From positions 1-19,457 of the forward strand of contig CAJUBC010000045.1 of NCBI GenBank assembly GCA_910584545.1: a stretch of DNA of 19,457 nt, read 5' to 3'. A program made the translations under genes and the position numbers. The notes below the pieces were generated by a model. That model made no database searches. It was not told the origin of the DNA and saw nothing but the letters and a program-made list of their open reading frames with translations. This DNA comes from an uncultured Muribaculaceae bacterium (GTDB taxonomy: Bacteria; Bacteroidota; Bacteroidia; Bacteroidales; Muribaculaceae). Positions 1 through 7,400 of the stretch are shown here, in pieces (position 1 is the first letter of the stretch; every line of letters begins with the position of its first letter).

Positions 1-25
1 TGTGCCGATTTATTTATGGACCCAG

Positions 26-52
26 TCTATAAAGGGACTTTTTCAGTGCCCT
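26..52 (-). terminator. Weak candidate terminator after pnp
   Basis: On the minus strand, GGG-C-ACT pairs with AGTCCC around a GAAAA loop (one bulged C) and is followed by TTTAT. The stem is short, so this is only a candidate for the 3' end of the pnp transcript. Confidence 0.3.
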
Positions 53-93
53 CTTCATGAAGTCAGGACTTTTTTATCGGTTATCGTCGATTA

Positions 94-2445
94 TCAGTCG
101 TTGTCGTCGTGGCGGCGGTGGGTGAAGCGGGGACCGCGGTCGCCTTCGTTGCGGGGTCCACGGTCGCCGTCACGGCGCGGACGTCGGTCACCGTCGCGGC
201 GGGGTCCACGGTCGCCGTCACGGCGCGGACGTCGGTCACCGTCGCGGCGGGGTCCACGGTCGCCGTCGCGGCGCGGACGAGCCTCGCGCTCTACATAGCC
301 TTCGGGCTTCGGAAGAAGGGCACGCATCGACAGACGGTATTTACCGGTCTTCTTGTCGATCTCGATCAGCTTGACCTTGACCTTATCACCCTCCATGAGC
401 TTGCTGGCAGCCATGTCGTCGAGACGCTCCCATGCGATCTCGCTGATGTGGAGGAGCCCGTCGCGTCCGGGCATGAACTCCACGAACGCTCCGAAGTCGA
501 GGATCGAGCGTACGGTTCCCTCGTAAACCTCACCTTCCTCGGGCTGGGCCACGATGGCCTTGATCTTGGCCAGGGCGGCATCGATGCTCGCCTTGTCGCT
601 CGAAGCAATCTCCACGCGGCCGATTCCGAGCTTCTCGTCCTCGTCGATGGAGATGGTGGAGCCGGTCTCCTCCTGGATTCCCTGGATCACCTTGCCCTGC
701 GGGCCGATCACGGCACCGATCATATCTTTCGGTATCTCGATGGTGATGATGCGCGGAACATGAGGCTTGTAGTCCTCGCGCGGAGCGGGGATGGTCTCGT
801 TGATGATATTGAGGATATGGAGGCGGCCGTCGCGGGCCTGGTCGAGTGCCTTGGCGAGAATCTCATAGCTGAGGCCGTCGCACTTGATATCCATCTGGGT
901 GGCGGTGATACCCTTGGTGGTACCGGTCACCTTGAAGTCCATGTCGCCGAGATGGTCCTCGTCGCCGAGGATGTCGGAGAGGATGGCATATTTTACATTG
1001 TTGGTGTCGGAGATCAGACCCATAGCCACACCGGCCACAGGACGCTTCATCTTCACGCCGGCGTCGAGCAGCGAGAGGGTTCCGCCGCAGACAGTGGCCA
1101 TCGACGAGGAACCGTTGCTCTCGAGGATATCGGAAACGATACGGCAGGTGTAGGGGAAATCATCGGGGAACATGCGCTTGAGGGCGCGGTGAGCGAGGTT
1201 TCCGTGACCGATCTCGCGGCGTCCCACGCCACGCTGTGGCTTGGCCTCGCCGGTGGAGAAGGGGGGGAAGTTGTAGTGAAGCAGGAAGCGCTCCTTGCTT
1301 TGATTGAGCACGTCGTCGATGATTTTCTCATCGAGGGTGGTTCCGAGGGTGGTGGTGACGAGAGCCTGGGTCTCGCCTCGGGTGAATATCGCGGCTCCGT
1401 GGGGACCGGGGAGATAATCCACCTCGCACCAGATGGGGCGGATCTCGGTGGTCTTGCGGCCGTCGAGGCGGATACCCTCGTCGAGCACGCAGCGGCGCAT
1501 GGCCTCCTTCTCCACATCGTGATAGTAGCGTTTCACCATGGCTACGCGCTGGTCCTCGCTGTACTTCTCAAGCTGCTCCTCGGTCATCTCGGGGAGGGAG
1601 GCGATATATTCCTCGCAGATGGCGTCGAACTGCTCGTTGCGCCAATGCTTGTCGGGAGTTCCTGTGCGCGCTATGGCGTAGGCCTTGTCATAGCATTTGG
1701 CCCTGACATCGGCTCGGAGCTCGTCGTCGTTGATCTCGTGGCAGTACTCGCGCTTGGTTTCCTTGCCGGCCTCTTTCATCAGCTCGAGCTGCGCGGTACA
1801 GTGTTTCTTGATTTCTTCGTGAGCGACCTTGAGGGCCTCGAGAAGCTCAGCTTCCGAAACTTCGTTCATCTCACCCTCGACCATCATGATGTTGTCATAG
1901 GTGGCGCCGACCATAAGCTCGATGTCGGCTTTCTCGATCTGCTCGAATGTGGGGTTGATGACCCATTCGCCGTCGACGCGTGCCACGCGGACCTCGGAGA
2001 TAGGGCCGTTGAAGGGCACGTCGCTGCACATCAGGGCAGCGGAGGCTGCGATTCCGGCGAGCGCGTCGGGCGCGTCGTTCTCATCAGCCGAATATAAGGT
2101 GACATTGACAAATGTCTCGGCGTGATAATTGTCGGGGAAGAGGGGGCGGAGCACACGGTCGACAAGACGGGACGTAAGAATCTCGTAGTCGCTCGCGCGG
2201 CCTTCACGCTTCAGAAAACCGCCCGGGTACCTTCCGATTGAGGCGTATTTCTCTTTGTATTCTACTGTGAGGGGCATGAAGTCCACACCCTCGCCGGCCT
2301 CCTGCGCCGAGCATACGGTGGCCAGCAACATCGTGTTGCCCATGCGCACCTCTACCGCTCCATCAGCCTGCTTGGCAAGTTTGCCGGTCTCGATGGTTAT
2401 CTCGCGACCGTCGGGCAGCTTGATGGTTTTTTTGATTGGATTCAT
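94..2445 (-). CDS. pnp: Polyribonucleotide nucleotidyltransferase (PNPase)
   Basis: PNPase degrades RNA 3'-to-5' using phosphate and can add tails in reverse; it acts in the cytoplasm as a trimer. The 783-residue product shows the full family order: RNase PH domain 1 (about 10-140), the all-alpha linker domain, RNase PH domain 2 (about 340-545) with the acidic catalytic stretch GDEDHLGDMDFK near 490-500, a KH domain with GPQG near 580, and an S1 domain (about 640-715). The ATG at 2445 gives the usual family N-terminus MNPIKKTIKLPDG; a TTG at 2472 would add nine residues and is less likely. The C-terminus is unusual: about 60 residues of Arg-rich octapeptides (DGDRGPRR/DGDRRPRR) after S1, probably an RNA-binding or disordered tail. 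The gene appears monocistronic here, with no rpsO next to it, and is divergent from the lipoprotein gene at 2679. Confidence 0.97.
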   Translation of the reverse strand: MNPIKKTIKLPDGREITIETGKLAKQADGAVEVRMGNTMLLATVCSAQEAGEGVDFMPLTVEYKEKYASIGRYPGGFLKREGRASDYEILTSRLVDRVLRPLFPDNYHAETFVNVTLYSADENDAPDALAGIAASAALMCSDVPFNGPISEVRVARVDGEWVINPTFEQIEKADIELMVGATYDNIMMVEGEMNEVSEAELLEALKVAHEEIKKHCTAQLELMKEAGKETKREYCHEINDDELRADVRAKCYDKAYAIARTGTPDKHWRNEQFDAICEEYIASLPEMTEEQLEKYSEDQRVAMVKRYYHDVEKEAMRRCVLDEGIRLDGRKTTEIRPIWCEVDYLPGPHGAAIFTRGETQALVTTTLGTTLDEKIIDDVLNQSKERFLLHYNFPPFSTGEAKPQRGVGRREIGHGNLAHRALKRMFPDDFPYTCRIVSDILESNGSSSMATVCGGTLSLLDAGVKMKRPVAGVAMGLISDTNNVKYAILSDILGDEDHLGDMDFKVTGTTKGITATQMDIKCDGLSYEILAKALDQARDGRLHILNIINETIPAPREDYKPHVPRIITIEIPKDMIGAVIGPQGKVIQGIQEETGSTISIDEDEKLGIGRVEIASSDKASIDAALAKIKAIVAQPEEGEVYEGTVRSILDFGAFVEFMPGRDGLLHISEIAWERLDDMAASKLMEGDKVKVKLIEIDKKTGKYRLSMRALLPKPEGYVEREARPRRDGDRGPRRDGDRRPRRDGDRGPRRDGDRRPRRDGDRGPRNEGDRGPRFTHRRHDDND
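153..278 (-). repeat. 48-bp tandem repeat encoding the PNPase tail
   Basis: Two adjacent 48-bp copies (153-200 and 201-248) are identical as read, and a third, partial copy (from 249) begins with the same bases apart from one change at about 268. Each 48-bp unit encodes two octapeptides of the type DGDRGPRR and DGDRRPRR, and more diverged octapeptides follow toward the stop. The unit is a multiple of three, so gain or loss of copies keeps the frame. Identity at synonymous positions suggests recent duplication by slippage or unequal recombination. Confidence 0.9.
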
Positions 2446-2480
2446 AAAATTCGTTATTGTTTTTCTTCGCAAAAAAGCGG

Positions 2481-2503
2481 GGCGTCTGCACGGTGCCGAC
2501 GCC
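2481..2503 (-). promoter_or_regulatory. Hairpin in the pnp 5' leader
   Basis: GGCGTC (2481-2486) pairs with GACGCC (2498-2503), and GCA pairs with TGC inside, around a CGG loop after one T/C mismatch. It lies 35 bases upstream of the pnp ATG and downstream of the likely promoter, so it would be part of the mRNA leader. In E. coli a leader hairpin of pnp is cut by RNase III and mediates autoregulation by PNPase; a similar role here is inference. Confidence 0.45.
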
Positions 2504-2521
2504 GTTATTTCAAAATTTCCA

Positions 2522-2529
2522 CAAATTTA
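2522..2529 (-). promoter_or_regulatory. Candidate pnp promoter (-7 box)
   Basis: The minus strand reads TAAATTTG, an exact match to the Bacteroidetes -7 consensus TAnnTTTG, 77 bases upstream of the pnp ATG. I see no convincing TTTG -33 box at the normal spacing. Confidence 0.4.
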
Positions 2530-2678
2530 ATAAAATATTTTCATTTTCAGGCTCTTTTACCTCATTAATATTGGAAACGACTTCAGAAATTTAATTTAAG
2601 TGGCCGAGTGAGTGCGAAATTCAGATAAAAATGTTAATTTTACGTTTTTAAAAGATCATAGAAAGAACATTTGCAGAA

Positions 2679-3746
2679 ATGAAGATAAGAGATTTTGCAT
2701 TGATGGCAGCCCTGACGGCTGTGGTCTCGTCGTGTGGCGACGCAGAGTTCAAGGTTTCGGGAGAAGTTTATGGTGGCGAAGGGAAGACCTTGGTCCTCGA
2801 GAAGTCGGATTTTTACGGTCGTTGGATTCCCGTGGACTCTACGCACATAGGCAATAACGGACAGTTTTCCATCAAGTCGGATGCGCCCGCCTCTCCCGAT
2901 ATTTACCGGCTTGCTCTCGGCGACAGGTTCATATATTTCCCTGTAGACTCCATCGAGAATCTCAAGGTGACTTCTGATGCCGCCGATTTCGGCGTGAAAT
3001 TCTCTCTCGAGGGCACTCCCCAGGCCGAAAGGATGGCCGAGTTCGAGAAGTCGCTCCAGAAGCTCGACATGTCGGTTCCCGATAGTGTCGCGTCGTTCAA
3101 GCGCAGGGCCTATATGGAGTATATCCGCGACGGCAAAGGGTCGATTGTAAGCTACTATGTCCTGACCAAGACTCTCGGAGGTAAGTCTCTCTTCAATCCT
3201 GAAGATCCGTCCGATGCCAAGTATTATGCCGCCGTGGCCACTCAGTTCCAGGAATTCCGTCCTTCGGATCCTCACGGTCCGATTCTCCGCGACGTATCGC
3301 TGCAGGCCATGAAGAACCGCAACCGGTCGCAGGGCAAGCGCATGGTGATCGAGGCCAACGAGACCAAGGTGCTCGATATAGATCTGCAGAACGAGAAAGG
3401 GGTGAGCTCAAAGTTGTCCGACATCGTCGGCAAGGGTAAACGCGTGGTTGTGGTGTTCGCCATGATGAATCTTCCTGAATCGCCGGACTTCAACCGCCGG
3501 CTTTCTGAAATCAGGAGCTCGAAAGGAGTGGAACTATATCACATATCGTTCGATACAGACCACTACGCATGGCGCGATGCGGCCCGCAATCTTCCTTGGA
3601 TCACCGTTATAGACCCGGGAGGTATGTCGAGCGACGCTCTTGTCAGGTATAATGTAGGCTCGCTTCCCGCTTTCTTCATCTACGATGCCGCCGGCGAACT
3701 CGTGGACCGCGCCTCCGATCTCAAGGAACTCTCTAAGAAACTGTGA
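2679..3746 (+). CDS. DUF4369 / thioredoxin-fold lipoprotein lacking CXXC
   Basis: This 355-residue exported lipoprotein has a short signal peptide with lipobox VSSC (Cys19), then GDAE, which would suit surface or outer-membrane sorting. Residues from about 24 to 110 look like DUF4369 (KVSGEVYGGEGKTLVLEK, then PDIYRL). The C-terminal third (about 240-355) resembles a TlpA/AhpC thioredoxin-like domain: a beta strand VVVVFAM at about 254, the element VGSLPAFFIYD with cis-Pro at 330, and a final helix. The place where thioredoxins have WCxxC reads AMMNLPESPDFN, so both active-site cysteines are absent and redox catalysis is unlikely. The gene is first in a plus-strand group with the SUI1 gene; its stop lies next to that gene's start. 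Substrate and role are unknown; a binding or scaffold role is inference. Confidence 0.88.
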   Translation: MKIRDFALMAALTAVVSSCGDAEFKVSGEVYGGEGKTLVLEKSDFYGRWIPVDSTHIGNNGQFSIKSDAPASPDIYRLALGDRFIYFPVDSIENLKVTSDAADFGVKFSLEGTPQAERMAEFEKSLQKLDMSVPDSVASFKRRAYMEYIRDGKGSIVSYYVLTKTLGGKSLFNPEDPSDAKYYAAVATQFQEFRPSDPHGPILRDVSLQAMKNRNRSQGKRMVIEANETKVLDIDLQNEKGVSSKLSDIVGKGKRVVVVFAMMNLPESPDFNRRLSEIRSSKGVELYHISFDTDHYAWRDAARNLPWITVIDPGGMSSDALVRYNVGSLPAFFIYDAAGELVDRASDLKELSKKL

Positions 3747-3748
3747 CG

Positions 3749-4081
3749 ATGGACTGGAAGGAATCATTAGCTAAGCTGCAGGCCGGTGGATCGCTTCCCG
3801 AGGGAGAGGACCCGGCCCCCGTTGCGGAGGAGACTGCTCCGGAGAGCGGACAGAAGGGTACGCTCAGGGTGGTGGTCGACCGCAAGGGACGCAAGGGGAA
3901 GACCGCCACAATCATAGAAGGATTCGAACTTCCCGACGAGGAGGTGGCTGAGGTGGGTGCCCTGCTGAAGAAACGACTCGGCACGGGAGGAAGTTCCCGT
4001 GGCGGAGAGATCCTGATTCAGGGAGACTGTGCCGCCAAGGCAGCGGAGGCTCTCCGAGCAATGGGATTCAAGGTCAAATAA
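3749..4081 (+). CDS. SUI1/eIF1-family translation factor (YciH-like)
   Basis: This 110-residue protein has a variable acidic N-terminus (1-35) and a complete SUI1 domain (about 36-110): LRVVVDRKGRKGKTATIIEGF, then GGSSRGGEILIQGDCAAKAAEALRAMGFKVK. Bacterial SUI1/YciH proteins are relatives of eIF1 thought to act in initiation fidelity. The ATG at 3749 lies two bases after the lipoprotein stop (TGA, 3744-3746); a GTG at 3743 would overlap that stop and add two residues, so ATG is preferred. The stop codon is odd: TAA at 4079-4081 is formed by the last bases of a target-site copy (AAATA) plus the first base of the inserted element. Without the element the codon would be TAG, so the protein is unchanged. 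Confidence 0.9.
   Translation: MDWKESLAKLQAGGSLPEGEDPAPVAEETAPESGQKGTLRVVVDRKGRKGKTATIIEGFELPDEEVAEVGALLKKRLGTGGSSRGGEILIQGDCAAKAAEALRAMGFKVK
4076..4080. repeat. Target-site duplication, left copy (AAATA)
   Basis: AAATA directly abuts the first base of the left inverted repeat and is repeated directly after the right one. It includes the last codon of the SUI1 gene and two bases of its stop codon. Confidence 0.75.
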
Positions 4082-4114
4082 GACCCCTTTCCATAAAAAA
4101 TGTTAACGCAGGGG
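4081..4114 (+). repeat. Left terminal inverted repeat of the element
   Basis: This 34-bp arm starts AGACCCCTT and ends GTTAACGCAGGGG. It matches the reverse complement of 4372-4405 at 33 of 34 positions; the only difference is T versus C at position 10. Confidence 0.9.
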
Positions 4115-4150
4115 CGGCCGGTTTTTAATGCAGGTCAGCAAGTTAAGGAG

Positions 4151-4168
4151 GGAGCGATGCGGGCATCG
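4151..4168 (+). repeat. REP-like hairpin 1 inside the element
   Basis: GGAG is followed by the stem CGATG/CATCG with loop CGGG. A GGAG or GTAG tetranucleotide at the foot of a hairpin is a mark of REP sequences linked to RAYT transposases; assigning this hairpin to that class is inference. Confidence 0.4.
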
Positions 4169-4238
4169 TGACCGACGCGACTTGGCTGAGATGCGCAAAA
4201 AACGGACGGCCTACGGTAACATCTTTTCAGGAATGAGT

Positions 4239-4246
4239 TATATTTG
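4239..4246 (+). promoter_or_regulatory. Candidate -7 box carried by the element
   Basis: TATATTTG is an exact TAnnTTTG match, 174 bases upstream of the helicase ATG and pointing toward it. No TTTG is found at the usual 19-21 base spacing upstream, so promoter activity is uncertain. Confidence 0.3.
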
Positions 4247-4316
4247 TTAAAATTAATTATCGAACTATGCCCCTTGACTCGCAGCTTCCGGTCATCTTAG
4301 ACCTTTTGGTTCAGTT

Positions 4317-4335
4317 GCATAGCCCGCTATGCTCC
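4317..4335 (-). repeat. REP-like hairpin 2 inside the element, inverted
   Basis: On the minus strand, GGA plus a stem GCATAG/CTATGC encloses the same CGGG loop as hairpin 1, with AAGGAG at the foot in both. The stem bases differ but pair within each copy, which is compensatory variation suggesting selection on the fold. Confidence 0.4.
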
Positions 4336-4371
4336 TTCACCTGCAAGGCCTAACCTGACCGAAATCTGCGA

Positions 4372-4405
4372 CCCCTGCGTTAACATTTTTTATGGGAAGG
4401 GGTCT
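4372..4405 (-). repeat. Right terminal inverted repeat of the element
   Basis: This is the reverse-complement partner of 4081-4114, ending GGAAGGGGTCT on the plus strand. In a transcript the two arms could pair into a long stem between the SUI1 and helicase reading frames. Confidence 0.9.
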
Positions 4406-4410
4406 AAATA
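4406..4410. repeat. Target-site duplication, right copy (AAATA)
   Basis: This second copy of AAATA directly follows the GGGGTCT end of the element. Together with the next G it restores the likely original stop, AAA TAG, of the SUI1 gene. Confidence 0.75.
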
Positions 4411-4420
4411 GCATACGGTT

Positions 4421-7400
4421 ATGTTGACTATTCAGCGTGCGTCCGCGGGATCGGGCAAGACATTCACACTTGCACGGCAGTTCATCTGGTTTTTCATCAC
4501 CGTCAGGCCGGAGGGTGAGGCCCGTCGTCTCCGCACCGATGCCGAGCTCGAGGACTCTCTCAGCCATATCCTCGCGGTGACCTTCACCAACAAGGCCACC
4601 AACGAGATGCAGATGCGAATAGTCGACAGCCTCAACTCGCTCGCATCCTATCGCCCGGGAGACAAGGTTCATAAGTACATGGAGCATTTCGCCTCCGCAC
4701 TTAAAGTCGGTTACAGTCAGATTGCCCGCGTATGCGGCAGGGCTCTGCGGGTGCTTCTTGCCAATTATTCGGATTTCAATGTATCGACCATTGACTCCTT
4801 TTTCCAACTTGTGCTGCGTACTTTCGCTTACGAGACGGACATCAGCGACAGTTACCGCGTGGAACTCGAAAGCGATTTCCTTTCCCGCATGGCCATCAAT
4901 ACCATGCTCGATGAAATCGACTCCGGCGAATGCCGCGAGGAGTCGGTCTACTGGGTGCGTCGGCTTATCGAGTCTGACAAATCAGGCAAGTGGAACATTT
5001 TTCAGAAGAAAGAGGTGGCTCCGGGATACGGCACCAACCCATATACGGAACTTCTGCGCGCCATCAACCGTCTGGACAACGAGGATTTCAGAGCCGTCAG
5101 GGATGTGGTGGAGGATTATTTCAGAACCGGTCCCGATTTCAAAGAGGTTTTCGAAACCCTTCATACCGCGTATGACGGAGAGCTGGAAAGATTGCTTTCC
5201 GAACTCGGGGAATCCGCAGCGGCTCTCGACAGAGCCATCCCGGACGATCTCAGGGAGATGGGCGCGGGCAGCGACCTTGGCAGGCTTGCGAGATTCGGAA
5301 AGAACTGCATGGCTCTGGCGGCAGACAATCCGCTGGTCTACACTTCGACAAAAAAGATGCCGGAACTCGATGAAGTGTTCTTTGCAAAAAATGCGGTTGC
5401 GAAATATTTCAAGAAATATCCCGAGGCATACGGGTCAATCTATCCCCTGGCTTCGGAGGCGAGTGAGCGATATCGGAAATTAATAGATTACGCTTCATCA
5501 GGCTCCTACCGGCACTGGATGCTGTACCGGAAGAATATCCCGTTCCTCGGACTGATGCGCGCCGTGGAGGAGAAGCGGCGCGGGATCCTCGATGAATCGA
5601 ACAGTGTGGAGCTCGGAGAGACTTCATCGATACTCAGCCGGATCATAGGAGACTCCGATACCCCTTTCATATATGAGAGGCTCGGTACATATCTCAACCA
5701 TTTCCTGATCGACGAGTTCCAGGACACAAGCCGCATGCAGTGGCACAACCTGCGTCCGCTGCTGTCCGAGAGCCTATCGCGCGGCAACGACAATCTGATA
5801 ATCGGCGATGCCAAGCAGAGCATCTATCGGTTCCGTAACGCCGATCCGTCGCTCATCACAAAGACTGTCCCCGCGCAGTTCTCCGCGGAGCTGGATCCGG
5901 ACGTGGATTCGGAAAGCAAGAACACCAACTGGCGTTCCTCGCTGCGCGTGGTGCAGTTCAACAACTCCTTCTTCCGGTATCTTGCAGATGGAATAGACGG
6001 ATACCGTGCGGCTGGGGACAGTACTCCCCGGCTTGATTTCAAAACGCTGTATTCCAATGTAGTGCAGAAACCGAACAATGAGAAGGAGAGTGGATATGTG
6101 AAGGTGACGGTTCCCGATGCGGGCAACAAGGCAGAGTATGGCGAAGTCGTGAGCAAAAAAGTTCCGGCCGTCATAGAGGATGCGCTCGCCCGCGGCTACA
6201 GGATGCGTGATATCGCGGTTCTCGTGCGGACGCACAACGAAGGAGAAGCGGTAATCGCCGCCATCATGGCACATAACAACGATGTAGGGCGCAAGATAGA
6301 CTTCGTCAGCGAGGACTCGCTGAAACTCATATCCTCCGAGGGTGTCCGGATATTAGAGGCGGCGTTGCGGAGTGTGGCCTCCGGCGCACGGCCTGAGATC
6401 AATAAGGAGAAAAAGGAGGGTGTCAGGGAAAATGTTGGAAACTGGGCCGATATGGAATGCGCATTCCGTTTTTTCGCTCTCGATCATGCCGAGATGCCTT
6501 TGGCCGAGCAGGTGAGACTCTTCATTTCAGAGGGCTCGAATTTCGATGCCCTCGGATCGGTGCTTGCAGAAATGCAGACACTCGCTCTCCCCGCGCTTGT
6601 GGAGGCATTGGCGGGCAGCGGTCTGATGCCATCGGAAGTAAGACGGCGTGACGCGGTGTTTATTTCTGCGTTTCAGGACATAGTACTGGAATACTGCGAA
6701 GAGAGGCCTACAGACATAGCCTCTTTCCTGACCTGGTGGGAACGGAAGAGACAGTCGGCTTCCATCGCTTCTCCGAAAGATACTGACGCGGTCAGGATCA
6801 TCACCATCCATAAGGCCAAGGGCCTTGAATATCCATGCGTGATTGTTCCGTTTGTGACAAGTGACCTGAGCGACACGTTGCCTAAACGGGCCTCCGAGTG
6901 GAGGTGGGTGGAACCGCAGCTCGAAATGCCTGCGTATGCCGGAAAACTCCGGCTGCCTCCCTATATGCCGGTGGCGGTGGATGAAAGCCTCGCCGATACC
7001 GTGCACAGCCATTTGCTGACCGAGTATTACGACATGCTCAGGATGGACGAGCTCAATGCGACATATGTGGCATTCACCAGGGCCGTGGATGAACTCCATA
7101 TATTTGCGTTCAAAGGCAGTGAGAAAGAGGAGGCAAGGATAGCAAGATTCCTTCTGCGGTTCGCGGAGGAATGGAGCGGGGATCCCAAAGCCGGTCTGTC
7201 GCTGCTTCCTTCGGATCTGATCAGAATGAATGATGACTCATTCGAAATCGGAGAACCCCTTGTCAAGGTCAAAGACAAGGATAAGGAGGAAAAAAAGGAG
7301 GGCGGCAAAGATGAAAAAGAAGAAGACGGCAAAAAAGAGAAACATATAATAATTGCAGACTATCCGGCCCATCATACGCCTGACTATATGAAGTACAGGG

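Larger units (their letters stand above)
4081..4405. mobile_element. MITE-like non-coding inserted element with TIRs and TSD
   Basis: The 325-bp segment has terminal inverted repeats of 34 bp with one mismatch and is flanked by the 5-bp direct repeat AAATA. No plausible ORF lies inside. It contains two GGAG-preceded hairpins in inverted orientation and a TATATTTG promoter-like box. The structure fits a miniature inverted-repeat transposable element moved by a transposase encoded elsewhere. The parent family is not recognised: 5-bp duplications occur in several transposon families. It separates two genes that would otherwise be 9 bp apart. Boundaries and repeats are seen directly; mobility is inference. 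Confidence 0.82.

Noticed and set aside
153..278. Possible CRISPR array
   Set aside because: The repeats are directly adjacent without spacers, in frame, and encode the PNPase C-terminus.
2..298. Arg-Ser-Pro repeat protein on the plus strand
   Set aside because: The RGPRSPSR repeats are only the antisense reading of the 48-bp repeats in the PNPase tail.
109..2097. A 662-codon open frame opposite pnp
   Set aside because: It is antisense to a clearly real gene with full PNPase motifs. The translation is low-complexity Gly/Leu/Asp-rich without a recognisable domain, as expected from high-GC codon bias on the opposite strand.
2446..2472. TTG start for pnp
   Set aside because: The nine added residues (MRRKTITNF) are not part of the usual PNPase N-terminus, while ATG at 2445 is.
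3743..3748. GTG start for the SUI1 gene
   Set aside because: It would overlap the previous stop and add only two residues; ATG at 3749 gives the natural N-terminus.
4081..4405. Tn3-type origin of the element because of the 5-bp duplication and repeat length
   Set aside because: Tn3-type ends start with GGGG at the outer edge, whereas here the outermost bases are AGACCCC; the resemblance is not enough to name the family.
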